64,000 bases of DNA, taken from assembly GCF_030398335.1 (NCBI RefSeq), contig NZ_JAOAOP010000008.1, positions 1-64,000 on the forward strand, in the 5' to 3' direction. The DNA comes from Aquibium sp. A9E412 (GTDB taxonomy: Bacteria; Pseudomonadota; Alphaproteobacteria; Rhizobiales; Rhizobiaceae). Made by a program: the position numbers and the translations under genes. Under the pieces are notes generated by a model. It was given only the letters and a program-made list of their open reading frames with translations. It made no database searches and was not told where the DNA came from. Shown here in pieces: positions 7,266 to 18,914 of the stretch (positions are counted from its first letter, which is position 1; every line of letters begins with the position of its first letter).

Positions 7266-7964
7266 ATGCTCGAGGCGCTTCTGACACCGGTCGACCTCTA
7301 CTGCGAGCGGACCGGGCCGCAGGTCTGGTCGGAACCGCTCAACGCGCTCACCAACCTCGCCTTCGTCGCGGCCGGGCTGTGGGGCCTGGCGCTGGCGCGG
7401 CGCAGCGGGGCCGACGGCTTCGTGCGCGCGCTCGGCTGGCTGGTGGTGGCGATCGGGCTCGGCTCCGGCCTGTTCCACACCGTCGCCAACCGGCTCACCG
7501 TGTGGTTCGACGTGGTGCCGATCGCGCTCTTCATCCTGGCCTACACCGTGTTCGTGCTGCGCCGCTTCCTCCTGCTCGGCTGGCTCGCGACGGCGGCCGG
7601 CTTCGCCGCCTTCCACCTGGCCGCCGGCGCCGCCACGGCGGCAATCCCCGCGCCGCTGGTCGCCGCCAGCAACGGCTCGGTCGGCTATCTGCCCGGCCTC
7701 GCCGGGCTGGCGCTGTTCGGCGCGCTGCTGGCCGCGCGCGGCCGGCCGGCCGGCCGGGCCGTGCTCGCCGCCGCCGCCGTGTTCGTCGTGTCGCTGACCA
7801 TGCGGGCGATCGATCCGCGGGTGTGCGCGGCGCTGCCGATCGGCACGCATTTCCTGTGGCACCTGCTCAACGCCACCGTGCTGGCGATCCTGCTTGCCGC
7901 CGCGGTGCGGCACGGTGCGGCGCGGGCGCGCCACCTGCCGCAAGAAAAAGGCGCCGGGGCCTGA
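7266..7964 (+). CDS. Ceramidase-like (CREST superfamily) membrane hydrolase
   Basis: 232 aa polytopic membrane protein with about seven hydrophobic helices. Family marks are WSEPLNALTNLAF near the start, GSGLFHTVANRLT with a histidine in the second or third helix, and GTHFLWHLLNA near the end with paired histidines. These are the expected metal ligands of the alkaline ceramidase/PAQR/Per1 (CREST) superfamily. The substrate is unknown; an amide-linked lipid is plausible. The ATG at 7266 has GGGAGG upstream and begins next to the first conserved segment; an ATG 20 codons earlier is less likely. Its stop codon lies in the loop of the acnA terminator. Confidence 0.8.
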   Translation: MLEALLTPVDLYCERTGPQVWSEPLNALTNLAFVAAGLWGLALARRSGADGFVRALGWLVVAIGLGSGLFHTVANRLTVWFDVVPIALFILAYTVFVLRRFLLLGWLATAAGFAAFHLAAGAATAAIPAPLVAASNGSVGYLPGLAGLALFGALLAARGRPAGRAVLAAAAVFVVSLTMRAIDPRVCAALPIGTHFLWHLLNATVLAILLAAAVRHGAARARHLPQEKGAGA

Positions 7965-7975
7965 GCCCCGGCGCC
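7944..7975 (-). terminator. Terminator of acnA, overlapping the ceramidase-like gene end
   Basis: An 11-bp GC stem (7950-7960 with 7965-7975) is followed on the minus strand by TTTTTC. It lies about 60 bases after the acnA stop. It also sits inside the 3' end of the convergent gene and could work weakly in that direction. Confidence 0.75.
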
Positions 7976-8034
7976 GCCTTTCGCACGCGACAGCGCGCCG
8001 GGCGAAGCGCAACCGCTGCGCCGCCCGGGCCGCG

Positions 8035-10737
<2,703 letters not shown>

Positions 10738-10903
10738 CCTGGTCTGTTCATCCGAAACGGGAACGGACTCCGGTGGCGACTCGCGCGACGGTGCGGGTAC
10801 GGTCATTTCCGCTGTCCGTCCCCGGCGCCGCCAGCCAAGCGGGCCGCGCGACGCTGGTTCGGCGCAAAGGGCCTCCACGCCGACCGCTGGCGTGGTTGTC
10901 CGG

Positions 10904-10932
10904 CATATAAAGAATTTCGTAAAGGAGTTCCA
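10904..10932 (-). promoter_or_regulatory. Candidate acnA promoter
   Basis: On the minus strand TGGAAC (10927-10932) and TATATG (10904-10909) are 17 bases apart. Transcription from about 10897 would give a leader of about 160 bases, long enough to hold regulatory structure, though none is obvious. Confidence 0.4.
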
Positions 10933-11000
10933 TACCGCAAAGGGAACAAAACGGCCGCTTGCGCCGCCGCGCGAACGGGCCGGCCGGAAAGGGATCGCAC

Positions 11001-11618
11001 ATGCGGCTGAGCGCCGAGAATCTGGTGGGCGAACGCGGCGGCGAGCCGGTGTTCCACGACATCGGCTTCGCGCTCGAGGCCGGCCGGGCGCTGCTCGTGA
11101 CGGGGCCGAACGGCGTCGGCAAATCGACGCTGCTGCGCATCGTCGCGGGGCTGCTGCCGGCGGCTGCCGGCACGGTGCGGCTTGCCGGCGGCGGCGAGGC
11201 GTGGCCCGACGTGGCGGCGGCGAGCCACTATCTCGGGCCGCACAACGCGATGAAGACGACGCTGACGGTCGGCGAGAACCTCGCCTTCTGGCGCGACTTC
11301 CTGGGCGAGCCGCATCTGGCCGTCGACGAGGCGCTCGAGATGGTCGGGCTGGAGATGATCGCCCATCTGCCCTTCGCCTATCTGTCGACCGGCCAGCGGC
11401 GGCGCGCGGCGATCGCCCGGCTGCTCGTCAGCTACCGGCCGGTCTGGCTGCTCGACGAGCCGACCTCCGGCCTCGACGCCGCCTCGGCCGCGCAGTTCGC
11501 CGCGCTGATGGGCGCGCATCTGGAGGATGGCGGGCTGATCGTGGCGGCGACGCATCTGCCGCTCGGGCTCGACAACGCGACGGAGCTCGTGATGGGACAA
11601 GGGGGCAAGGATGGCTGA
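11001..11618 (+). CDS. ccmA: Heme exporter ATP-binding protein CcmA
   Basis: 205 aa ABC ATPase of cytochrome c maturation (System I). With CcmB it drives release of heme-loaded CcmE from CcmC. Walker A is [10 protein letters not shown], the signature [15 protein letters not shown], Walker [13 protein letters not shown], and the H-loop histidine ATHLPL. The length is typical for CcmA. The ATG at 11001 has AAGGG upstream. First gene of a tightly packed ccm operon; the next start is about 40 bases downstream. Confidence 0.95.
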   Translation: MRLSAENLVGERGGEPVFHDIGFALEAGRALLVTGPNGVGKSTLLRIVAGLLPAAAGTVRLAGGGEAWPDVAAASHYLGPHNAMKTTLTVGENLAFWRDFLGEPHLAVDEALEMVGLEMIAHLPFAYLSTGQRRRAAIARLLVSYRPVWLLDEPTSGLDAASAAQFAALMGAHLEDGGLIVAATHLPLGLDNATELVMGQGGKDG

Positions 11619-11657
11619 AGCGAAGCGCCGCCGCGCGCGGCCGGGGGGCGCCTAGCG

Positions 11658-12323
11658 GTGCTGGCGCTCTATCTCCGCGACGTGCGCGTCGGCGTGCGCG
11701 CCGGCGGCGGCGCGCTGGTCGGCGTGGTGTTCTTCCTCGCCGTCGTCGCCGTCATTCCCTTCGGCGTCGGCCCCGACCTCAACCTGCTGGCGCGCATCGG
11801 CCCGGCGGTGCTGTGGATCGGTGCGCTGCTCGCCAGCCTGCTCGGCCTGGAGCGGCTGTTCCAGCTCGACCGCGAGGACGGCTCGCTCGACCTGATGGTG
11901 ATGGCCGGCGAGCGCCACCTCACGGCGCTGAGCGTGCTCGTCAAATGCCTGGCCCACTGGACGGCGAGCGTGCTGCCGCTGGTCGCGGTGACGCCGCTGC
12001 TCGGCCTGTTCATGAACGTCGCGCCGGCCGGGCTGGCGGCGGCGACGGCGACGCTTCTCGTCGGCACGCCGGCGATCGTCTTCGTCGGCGCGGTCGGCGC
12101 GGCGGTCGCCGTGGCGCTGCCGCGCGGCGGGCTGCTCGTCTCGGTGCTGATCCTGCCGCTCGTCATCCCGATCCTGATCTTCGGCGTGGCGGCGGTGCGC
12201 GGCGCGGTGGCCGATCCGGACCCGTTCCTGCCGCCCTTCCTGATCCTGCTCGCGCTGACGCTGTTCTTCGCCGTGATCGGCCCGCTGGCGGCGGCCGTGG
12301 CGCTGCGCTGGAGCGGCGACTGA
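11658..12323 (+). CDS. ccmB: Heme exporter membrane protein CcmB
   Basis: 221 aa, six hydrophobic segments, permease partner of CcmA in cytochrome c maturation. Conserved CcmB pieces include LERLFQLDREDGSLDLM and LVKCLAHW. The start codon is GTG at 11658, matching the conserved N-terminus (LALYLRDVR). It lies between ccmA and ccmC in the normal order. Confidence 0.95.
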   Translation: MLALYLRDVRVGVRAGGGALVGVVFFLAVVAVIPFGVGPDLNLLARIGPAVLWIGALLASLLGLERLFQLDREDGSLDLMVMAGERHLTALSVLVKCLAHWTASVLPLVAVTPLLGLFMNVAPAGLAAATATLLVGTPAIVFVGAVGAAVAVALPRGGLLVSVLILPLVIPILIFGVAAVRGAVADPDPFLPPFLILLALTLFFAVIGPLAAAVALRWSGD

Positions 12324-12373
12324 GCGGCGCGATCACGATCGCTTCAGCGCGTCCGCCGCGGCATTGCGGTCAA

Positions 12374-12401
12374 TTGCACGGCTGCGGTGCCAGGGCTATG
12401 T
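12374..12401 (+). promoter_or_regulatory. Possible internal promoter before ccmC
   Basis: TTGCAC (12374-12379) and CTATGT (12396-12401) are 16 bases apart in the 86-base gap between ccmB and ccmC. It would start transcription almost at the ccmC ATG. An AAGGGG ribosome site is also present there, so a leaderless message is not required. Confidence 0.35.
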
Positions 12402-12409
12402 AAGGGGCG

Positions 12410-13174
12410 ATGAGTGACGCTGCCGCCGCGACCGGCCGCCTGACCGGCCTGGCCAATCCGACGCGCTTCCTGGCGCTGGTCGACCGCGTCGTGCCGTGGC
12501 TCGGCGGCGCGGCGCTCCTCACCGTCGCCGTCGGCCTGTTTCTCGGCTTCGCCGCGCCGGAGGACTACCAGCAGGGCATCACGGTGCGGATCATGTACAT
12601 CCACGTGCCCTTCGCCTGGCTCGGCATGCTCTGCTACACGGTGATGGCGGTCTCGGCGCTCGGCACGCTGGTGTGGCGCCATCCGCTGGCCGACGTGGCG
12701 CTCAAGGCGGCGGCGCCGATCGGCGCGGCCTTCACGCTGCTCGCCCTCGTCACCGGCTCGATCTGGGGCAAGCCGATGTGGGGCACCTGGTGGGTGTGGG
12801 ACGCGCGGCTCACCTCGGTCTTCGTGCTGTTCCTGATGTATCTCGGCATCATCGCGCTGACGCGGGCGATGGACGATCCGACGCGGGCCGGACGGGCGGC
12901 CGCCGTCGTGGCGCTGGTCGGCTTCGTCAACATCCCGATCATCAAGTTCTCGGTCGACTGGTGGAACACGCTGCACCAGCCGGCCTCGGTCATCCGCTTC
13001 GATGGCCCGACCATCCATCCAAGCCTGCTCGTGCCGCTGCTGGTCAGCGCGGCCGGCTTCACGCTGATGTTCTTCACCCTGCACCTGATGGCCATGCGCA
13101 CGGAGATCTGGCGCCGCCGGGTGATCGCCATGCGCCGGCTCGCCGCGCGCGCGGCGGAGGGAGGCGGCCGGTGA
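12410..13174 (+). CDS. ccmC: Heme exporter protein CcmC
   Basis: 254 aa, six membrane segments, heme-handling protein that loads heme onto CcmE. The tryptophan-rich periplasmic signature is GTWWVWDARLTS, and conserved histidines flank it (IHVPFAW and STENTLH-like WWNTLHQP). The ATG has AAGGGG six bases or less upstream. Its stop overlaps the ccmD GTG start by four bases, so the two are translationally coupled. Confidence 0.96.
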   Translation: MSDAAAATGRLTGLANPTRFLALVDRVVPWLGGAALLTVAVGLFLGFAAPEDYQQGITVRIMYIHVPFAWLGMLCYTVMAVSALGTLVWRHPLADVALKAAAPIGAAFTLLALVTGSIWGKPMWGTWWVWDARLTSVFVLFLMYLGIIALTRAMDDPTRAGRAAAVVALVGFVNIPIIKFSVDWWNTLHQPASVIRFDGPTIHPSLLVPLLVSAAGFTLMFFTLHLMAMRTEIWRRRVIAMRRLAARAAEGGGR

Positions 13175-13368
13175 CGAGCCATGCCGCCTATGTCGCGGCC
13201 GCCTACGGCCTGTCGGCGCTGGTGATCGTCGCGCTGGTCGGCTGGATCCTGGCCGACCAGCGGGCGCGCCGGCGCGAGCTGGCGGAGCTCGAGGCGCGCG
13301 GCGTGCGGCGCCGTTCCGACCGGCGCACCGCGCCGGCGGCGGGCGGCGGCGCGGGGGCGGGCCGATGA
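13171..13368 (+). CDS. ccmD: Heme exporter protein CcmD
   Basis: 65 aa. One membrane helix (residues about 8-28, [18 protein letters not shown]) is followed by a basic tail ([20 protein letters not shown]), the standard CcmD topology. CcmD stabilises the CcmABC-CcmE complex and helps release holo-CcmE. The start is GTG at 13171 inside a GTGA overlap with ccmC. Its own stop overlaps the next gene by four bases. Identification rests on size, topology and position. Confidence 0.88.
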   Translation: MTSHAAYVAAAYGLSALVIVALVGWILADQRARRRELAELEARGVRRRSDRRTAPAAGGGAGAGR

Positions 13369-13943
13369 GCGCCGACAGCCAGCCGCAGCAGCAGCGCCGC
13401 CGCTGGGGCGTCGTCGTGCCGCTGGCGGTGTTCGCCGTGCTCGCCGCCGTCTTCCTGGCGCAGCTCCTGTCGGGGCGCGACACCTCCGTCGTGCCCTCGG
13501 CGCTGATCGGCCGGGAGGCGCCGCCGACCGACCTGCCGCCGCTCGAGCGCATGGACCTGCCGGGCATCGATTCGACCGAATTCGCCGGCCGGGTGACGCT
13601 GGTCAACGTGTGGGGCTCGTGGTGCGTGCCATGCCGCGCCGAACACCCGATCTTGATGGACCTGGCGCAGGACGAGCGCATCGTGATCGCCGGCATGAAC
13701 TACAAGGACAAGCCGGAGAACGCGCGGCGCTTCCTCGCCGAGCTCGGCAACCCGTTCGATGCGATCGGCGTCGACGACCGCGGCCGCACGGCGATCGACT
13801 GGGGCGTCTACGGCATTCCCGAGACCTTCGTCGTCGGCCGCGACGGCACCATCCGCTACAAGCATGTCGGCCCGCTGACGTCCGAATCGGTCGCCCGCGA
13901 CCTGATGCCCGAGATCGAGAAGGCGCTGGCGGAGGGCTCGTGA
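13365..13943 (+). CDS. ccmG: Thiol:disulfide interchange protein CcmG/DsbE
   Basis: 192 aa membrane-anchored periplasmic thioredoxin. One N-terminal membrane anchor (residues about 14-36) is followed by a thioredoxin fold with active site WCVPC (C87, C90) and the cis-proline region [11 protein letters not shown]. It keeps apocytochrome c cysteines reduced for heme attachment. It starts in an ATGA overlap with ccmD and ends in a GTGA overlap with the Nudix gene. ccmE, ccmF and ccmH are not in this window. Confidence 0.95.
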   Translation: MSADSQPQQQRRRWGVVVPLAVFAVLAAVFLAQLLSGRDTSVVPSALIGREAPPTDLPPLERMDLPGIDSTEFAGRVTLVNVWGSWCVPCRAEHPILMDLAQDERIVIAGMNYKDKPENARRFLAELGNPFDAIGVDDRGRTAIDWGVYGIPETFVVGRDGTIRYKHVGPLTSESVARDLMPEIEKALAEGS

Positions 13944-14479
13944 GCGGCAAGCTCGCCCCCAGCTTCGAACGCGCGGTGCCGGACGGCGACAGCCAGGAGC
14001 GCGCGGTCTGCGCCAATTGCGGCTTCGTCGCCTACGAAAACCCCAAGATCGTCGTCGGTGCGGTGGTGCGGCACGAGGGCCGGCTGCTCCTGTGCCGCCG
14101 CGCCATCGCGCCGCGGCGCGGCTACTGGACGGTGCCGGCCGGCTATCTCGAGCTCAACGAGACGCCGGAGGACGGCGCCCGCCGCGAGGCGATGGAGGAG
14201 GCCTGCGCGCGGCTTTCGATCGACGGGCTTCTGGCGGTCTATTCGGTGCCGCGGCTGAGCCAGGTGCAGCTCATCTACCGCGCGCGGCTCGACGGCGGCC
14301 ACTTCGCGGCCGGCGAGGAGAGCCTCGAGGTGGCGCTGTTCGAGTGGGAGCGCATCCCCTGGGACGCGCTCGCCTTCCCCACCGTCGCCTGGATGCTCGA
14401 CCACGAGCGGCAGGCGCGCGCCGGCGCCGCCGGCCCGTTCGCCAACCCGCCGGGCGAGACGGGAGACATGCGCCGGTGA
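13940..14479 (+). CDS. Nudix hydrolase, NADH pyrophosphatase-like/ADP-ribose type
   Basis: 179 aa. A short N-terminal segment carries CANCGF, a half zinc-ribbon, then the Nudix fold. The Nudix box is [20 protein letters not shown], with the usual glycine after EE replaced by alanine/cysteine (ACA). The substrate is unknown; related proteins hydrolyse ADP-ribose or NADH. The GTG start at 13940 overlaps the ccmG stop by four bases, and the stop overlaps the next GTG by four, so it is co-translated with the cytochrome maturation genes. Confidence 0.85.
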   Translation: MSGKLAPSFERAVPDGDSQERAVCANCGFVAYENPKIVVGAVVRHEGRLLLCRRAIAPRRGYWTVPAGYLELNETPEDGARREAMEEACARLSIDGLLAVYSVPRLSQVQLIYRARLDGGHFAAGEESLEVALFEWERIPWDALAFPTVAWMLDHERQARAGAAGPFANPPGETGDMRR

Positions 14480-15519
14480 GCGCGGCGGTGCGGCGCCACT
14501 TCCGCGACCAGGCGGAAAGCTGCGCCAGGCTCGGCTCGCCGTTCACCGCCACGCTCTGCCGGCTGCTTGCCGGCACGCTCGACACCACGACGCAGACCGG
14601 CGCCAGGGCGCTCGGCTGGCTCGGCGACCCGGCGGCCGATGCGCTGGCGCTGCGGCTGTGCGGCGGCTTCAACGCGCTGGTGCTGGCGGGCGCCGATGCC
14701 GCGCTCGCCGCCGCCTATCCGCCGAACGCGGCGACCGACGAGGCGCTGGCGGCGGCCGTCGCCGGTGCGCTGGCGCGCCACGACGCGCGGCTCGCCGCCG
14801 CGCTCGACGGCGCGCCGCAGACCAACGAGATCGCCCGTGCGGCCATGCTGCTGCCGGGCTTCCTCGCCATCGGCCGCGAGACCGGCCTGCCGCTGGCGCT
14901 GCACGAGATCGGCTCGAGCGCCGGGCTCAACCTGCTGTTCGACCGCTTCCACTACCGCTACGGCGACGTCGCCTGGGGGCCGGCCGATTCGCCGGTGCGG
15001 CTCGCCCCGTCGGTCGAGGGCGCGGTGCCGCCGCTCGGCGGCTTTCTCGACGTGATGCGGCGGCGCGGCAGCGATCTGGCGCCGATCGATGCGGCGCGCC
15101 CGGCCGACCGGCTGCGGCTGTTGTCCTATGTCTGGCCCGACCAGCCGGAGCGGCTGGCGCGCCTCGAGGGCGCGCTGGCGCTCGCCGCGCAACACCCGGT
15201 GACGCCGGAGCGGTGCGAGGCGGCCGACTTCGTCGCGGCGACGCTGGCGCGCCGGCGGCCGGGTGCCGTGCACGTGCTGTTCCACTCGATCGTCTGGCAG
15301 TACCTGCCGCAGCAAAGCCGGCAACGGATCGAGACCGCGCTCGCCGAAGCGGGGGCGGCGGCTGTCGCCGATGCGCCGCTCGCCTGGCTGCGCATGGAGC
15401 CGCGCACGACCGCCGAGCCGTTCGCCGTGCTGCGCCTGACGCTGTGGCCGGACGGCGAGACGCGCGAGCTTGCGCGCTGCGACTATCACGGCCGCTGGAT
15501 CGCCTGGCTGGGCGGCTGA
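14476..15519 (+). CDS. DUF2332 family protein
   Basis: 347 aa, cytosolic, uncharacterised family. The conserved stretches are an N-terminal [10 protein letters not shown], the central [22 protein letters not shown], and the C-terminal [13 protein letters not shown]. The central segment resembles an S-adenosylmethionine-binding loop (hD/E-h-G-S-S-A-G), so a methyltransferase-like fold is possible but unproven. It starts at GTG 14476 in a GTGA overlap with the Nudix gene and ends the seven-gene run that begins with ccmA. It converges on the LysE genes with 19 bases between stops. Confidence 0.85.
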   Translation: MSAAVRRHFRDQAESCARLGSPFTATLCRLLAGTLDTTTQTGARALGWLGDPAADALALRLCGGFNALVLAGADAALAAAYPPNAATDEALAAAVAGALARHDARLAAALDGAPQTNEIARAAMLLPGFLAIGRETGLPLALHEIGSSAGLNLLFDRFHYRYGDVAWGPADSPVRLAPSVEGAVPPLGGFLDVMRRRGSDLAPIDAARPADRLRLLSYVWPDQPERLARLEGALALAAQHPVTPERCEAADFVAATLARRRPGAVHVLFHSIVWQYLPQQSRQRIETALAEAGAAAVADAPLAWLRMEPRTTAEPFAVLRLTLWPDGETRELARCDYHGRWIAWLGG

Positions 15520-15538
15520 GGGCGCCCGCCCGGCCGGC

Positions 15539-16150
15539 TCAGCGCGTGGCGATGGCGGCCGCCGCGCCGGCCATCAGCGAGGCGCCGAAGCGGTTGGCCA
15601 CGCGCACGGCGCGCGGGCTCGCCAGCAGGCGCCGCGCCTGGGCGGCGGCGGCGAGCCAGGCGACGTCGACGACGATCAGCACGGCGGCCATGGTCAGCGT
15701 CAGCTCGGCCCAGCCGAGCAGCGACACGGCGGCCAGGTCGACGATGGTCGGCAGCAGCGCCAGATAGAACATCATGATCTTGGGATTGCCGAGCGTGACG
15801 GCGATGCCGGCGAGGAACAGCCGCACGCCGGAGCCGGCGCGCGGCAGCGCCGCGCCGGGCAGCGCCGCCGGGGCGTGCCACATCTTCCAGGCGAGCCAGA
15901 CGAGATAGGCGACGCCGGCATACTTGATGGCCAGGAAGGCGCCGTGGAAGGTCTCGGCGACGACGGCCAGCCCGAAGACGGCGAAGGACAGCCAGATCGC
16001 CTCGCCGACCCACAGCGCGACGAGAAACGGCAGCACGCCGCGCCAGCCGGTGGCGATGACGCGCGCCACCAGCGCGGCGATCGACGGGCCGGGCGAGCCG
16101 GCGGCGACCAAAAGCGCGCCGGCGAATATGGCGAGAGCCGACAGCTCCAT
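15539..16150 (-). CDS. LysE/RhtB family amino-acid exporter (second of tandem pair)
   Basis: 203 aa, about six membrane segments, LysE/RhtB superfamily. Family motifs are GSPGPSIAALVARVIATGWR near residues 18-37, GVAYLVWLAWKMW mid-protein, and LAGIAVTLGNPKIMMFYLALLP. It exports an amino acid or derivative; the substrate cannot be predicted. Only four bases separate it from the upstream LysE gene, so the pair is one operon. The two proteins have the same length but clearly different sequences. Confidence 0.9.
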   Translation of the reverse strand: MELSALAIFAGALLVAAGSPGPSIAALVARVIATGWRGVLPFLVALWVGEAIWLSFAVFGLAVVAETFHGAFLAIKYAGVAYLVWLAWKMWHAPAALPGAALPRAGSGVRLFLAGIAVTLGNPKIMMFYLALLPTIVDLAAVSLLGWAELTLTMAAVLIVVDVAWLAAAAQARRLLASPRAVRVANRFGASLMAGAAAAIATR

Positions 16151-16154
16151 GCCT

Positions 16155-16766
16155 CTACCGCGTCGACAGGGCGAGGCGCAGCCCGAGCGCGGCGAAGGCC
16201 GCCGCGAAGGACCGCCGCAGCCAGGTCATCACCGTCGGGCTCGCGAGCACCCTGCCGCGCACCAGCGCGGCCATCTGCCCGTAGGCGACGAAGACCACGA
16301 AGGTCATGACCATGAAGACGGCGCCGAGCCAGGCCATGTCGAGCGCCGGGCGGGCGCTTCCGGCGGGAATGAACTGCGGCAGGAACGCCAGGAAGAAGAT
16401 CGACAGTTTCGGGTTCAGGATGTTGATCAGGAAGCCGCGGCGGACGATGGCGCGATGCGCGATCGCCGTGCGGTCGGGCTCCGCGTCCAGCATGCCGCGC
16501 TCCCGCAGCGCGCCCCACGCCATCCACAGCAGGTAGAGCACGCCGGCGAACTTGACGATCTGGAACAGCACCGCGCTGGCATGCAGCAGCGCGGCGACAC
16601 CGAGGATGGCGGCAGCGATGTGCGGCAGGATGCCGAGCGTGCAGCCGAACGCGGCCGAGACCGACGCCGGTCCGCCGCGGCCGAGGGCAATCGCCAGCGT
16701 GTAGATCACGCCGGTGCCGGGAACCAGAACGACGACGAGCGCCGTGAGCAGGAATGCCGGGTCCAT
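16155..16766 (-). CDS. LysE/RhtB family amino-acid exporter (first of tandem pair)
   Basis: 203 aa, about six membrane segments. The N-terminus has VPGTGVIYTLAIALGRGG in place of the usual PGP motif; later come FAGVLYLLWMAWGALR and FLINILNPKLSIFFLAFLPQF. It belongs to the RhtB/homoserine-threonine branch by pattern. It leads a two-gene operon with the other exporter. No adjacent regulator is visible. Confidence 0.9.
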   Translation of the reverse strand: MDPAFLLTALVVVLVPGTGVIYTLAIALGRGGPASVSAAFGCTLGILPHIAAAILGVAALLHASAVLFQIVKFAGVLYLLWMAWGALRERGMLDAEPDRTAIAHRAIVRRGFLINILNPKLSIFFLAFLPQFIPAGSARPALDMAWLGAVFMVMTFVVFVAYGQMAALVRGRVLASPTVMTWLRRSFAAAFAALGLRLALSTR

Positions 16767-16932
16767 GCGGACGCCTCCACAACCGTCCGGCGATTGGGGC
16801 GCTCTTCGCCGGTCCTGTCAAGCCGGCCGCGGCAGGACGGGCCCGGCATCCGGCATGGCCGTGCACGGGCTTTCCGAAGCGGTCCGGCCCGCCAGGCCGG
16901 TGCGGGCCGAAGGCTGCGCCCCCGCGCGGCGC

Positions 16933-18756
16933 TCAGGCGGCGCCGGCGCGGCTCTTCTCGAAGCGCTTGCGCTCGTGCGGGTCGAGATAGAGCTTGCGCA
17001 GGCGGATCGACTTCGGCGTCACCTCGACCAGCTCGTCGTCCTGGATCCACGACAGCGCGCGCTCCAGCGTCATGCGCACCGGCGGGGTGAGCTTGACCGC
17101 CTCGTCCTTGCCCGCGGCGCGCACGTTGGACAGCTTCTTGCCCTTCAGAACGTTGACCTCGAGGTCGCTGTCGCGCGAATGGATGCCGACGATCATGCCC
17201 TGATAGACCTTGACGCCGGGATCGATGACCATCGGCCCGCGGTCCTCCAGGTTCCACAGCGCATAGGCCACCGCCTCGCCCGGCTCGTTGGCGATCAGCA
17301 CGCCGTTGACGCGGCCGCCGATGTCGCCCTTGAACGGCGCGTAGCCGTGGAACAGCCGGTTCATCACCGCGGTGCCGCGGGTGTCGGTGAGAAGCTCCGA
17401 CTGATAGCCGATCAGGCCGCGCGTCGGGGCGTGGAAGACCAGCCGCTGGCGGTCGCCGCCCGACGGCTTGAGCTCGATCATCTCGGCCTTGCGCTCCGAC
17501 ATCTTCTGCACGACGACGCCGGCGTGCTCCTCGTCGACGTCGATCACCACCTCCTCGACCGGCTCGAGCAGGCCGCCGTCCTCGGCGCGCTGCATGACGA
17601 CGCGCGGCCGCGAGACGGCGAGCTCGAAGCCCTCGCGGCGCATCGTCTCGATCAGCACGGCGAGCTGCAGCTCGCCGCGGCCGGAGACGAAGAAGGAGTC
17701 CTTCTCCGGCGTCTCCTCGATCTTCAGCGCCACGTTGCCCTCGGCCTCGCGCAGCAGCCGGTCGCGGATGACGCGGCTCGTCACCTTGTCGCCCTCGGTG
17801 CCGGCGAGCGGCGAATCGTTGACCAGGAAGGACATCGTCACCGTCGGCGGGTCGATCGGCTGGGCCGGCAGCGGCGCGTCGACGGACGGATCGCAGAAGG
17901 TGTCGGCCACCGTGCCCTTGGACAGCCCGGCGATCGCCACGATGTCGCCGGCCTGGGCGCCGTCGATCGGCTGGCGCTCGAGGCCGCGGAAGGCGAGGAT
18001 CTTGGAGACCCGGCCGGTCTCCACCGTCGCGCCGTCGCGCGACAGCACCTTGACCGTCTGGTTGGGCTTGAGCGCGCCCGATTCGATGCGTCCGGTGATG
18101 ATGCGGCCGAGGAAGTTGTCGGCCTCCAGGATGGTGCCGATCATGCGGAACGGCCCCTCGCCGACGCTCGGCGGCGGCACGTGGCGCAGCACCAGGTCGA
18201 ACAGCGGCGCCAGCCCGTCCTCCTTCGGTCCGGCCGGATCATCGGCCATCCAGCCGTCGCGGCCGGAACCGTAGAGGATCGGGAAGTCGAGCTGCTCGTC
18301 GTCGGCGTCGAGCGCGGCGAACAGGTCGAACACCTCGTTGATGACCTCGTCGGGCCGGGCGTCCGGGCGGTCGATCTTGTTGACCGCGACGATCGGCCGG
18401 AGACCGACCTTCAGCGCCTTGCCGACGACGAACTTGGTCTGCGGCATCGGCCCTTCGGCCGCGTCGACCAGAAGCACGGCGCCGTCGACCATGTTGAGGA
18501 TGCGCTCCACCTCGCCGCCGAAATCGGCGTGGCCGGGCGTGTCGACGATGTTGATGCGGGTGTCGCGCCACACCACCGAGGTCGCCTTGGCGAGGATGGT
18601 GATGCCGCGTTCCTTCTCCAGCTCGTTGGAATCGAGCGCCCGCTCGGCGAGGCGCTGGTGCTCGCGCACCGAGCCCGACTGGCGCAGCAGGGCGTCGACG
18701 AGCGTGGTCTTCCCATGATCGACATGGGCGATGATCGCGATGTTGCGAAGGTCCAT
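16933..18756 (-). CDS. typA: Translational GTPase TypA/BipA
   Basis: 607 aa ribosome-binding GTPase for stress and low-temperature ribosome assembly. The GTPase domain has [15 protein letters not shown] (residues 9-23), [11 protein letters not shown] and [11 protein letters not shown]-like domains follow, plus the BipA-specific C-terminal region ([20 protein letters not shown], in parts). The length matches the family. It is transcribed on its own; 158 bases separate it from the M3 peptidase gene upstream on the same strand. Confidence 0.96.
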   Translation of the reverse strand: MDLRNIAIIAHVDHGKTTLVDALLRQSGSVREHQRLAERALDSNELEKERGITILAKATSVVWRDTRINIVDTPGHADFGGEVERILNMVDGAVLLVDAAEGPMPQTKFVVGKALKVGLRPIVAVNKIDRPDARPDEVINEVFDLFAALDADDEQLDFPILYGSGRDGWMADDPAGPKEDGLAPLFDLVLRHVPPPSVGEGPFRMIGTILEADNFLGRIITGRIESGALKPNQTVKVLSRDGATVETGRVSKILAFRGLERQPIDGAQAGDIVAIAGLSKGTVADTFCDPSVDAPLPAQPIDPPTVTMSFLVNDSPLAGTEGDKVTSRVIRDRLLREAEGNVALKIEETPEKDSFFVSGRGELQLAVLIETMRREGFELAVSRPRVVMQRAEDGGLLEPVEEVVIDVDEEHAGVVVQKMSERKAEMIELKPSGGDRQRLVFHAPTRGLIGYQSELLTDTRGTAVMNRLFHGYAPFKGDIGGRVNGVLIANEPGEAVAYALWNLEDRGPMVIDPGVKVYQGMIVGIHSRDSDLEVNVLKGKKLSNVRAAGKDEAVKLTPPVRMTLERALSWIQDDELVEVTPKSIRLRKLYLDPHERKRFEKSRAGAA

Positions 18757-18914
18757 AGGGTCTCTCGGGATGCGGCGGGCAGCGGGCAGGATGCGGCCAC
18801 GCGCCTTCGGGACGCGCTCTTACATGGTTTCGCCGCGCTGCGAAAGGCCCGCGGCCGCGGGGCGGCGGCCGGCCGCCTCGCCCGCTCGCCCCGGCGCCGC
18901 CGCCGGGCGACCTC

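Noticed and set aside
15539-16766. Tandem LysE genes as a recent duplication
   Set aside because: Equal length but different motifs at the N-terminus and little shared sequence; they are old paralogues.
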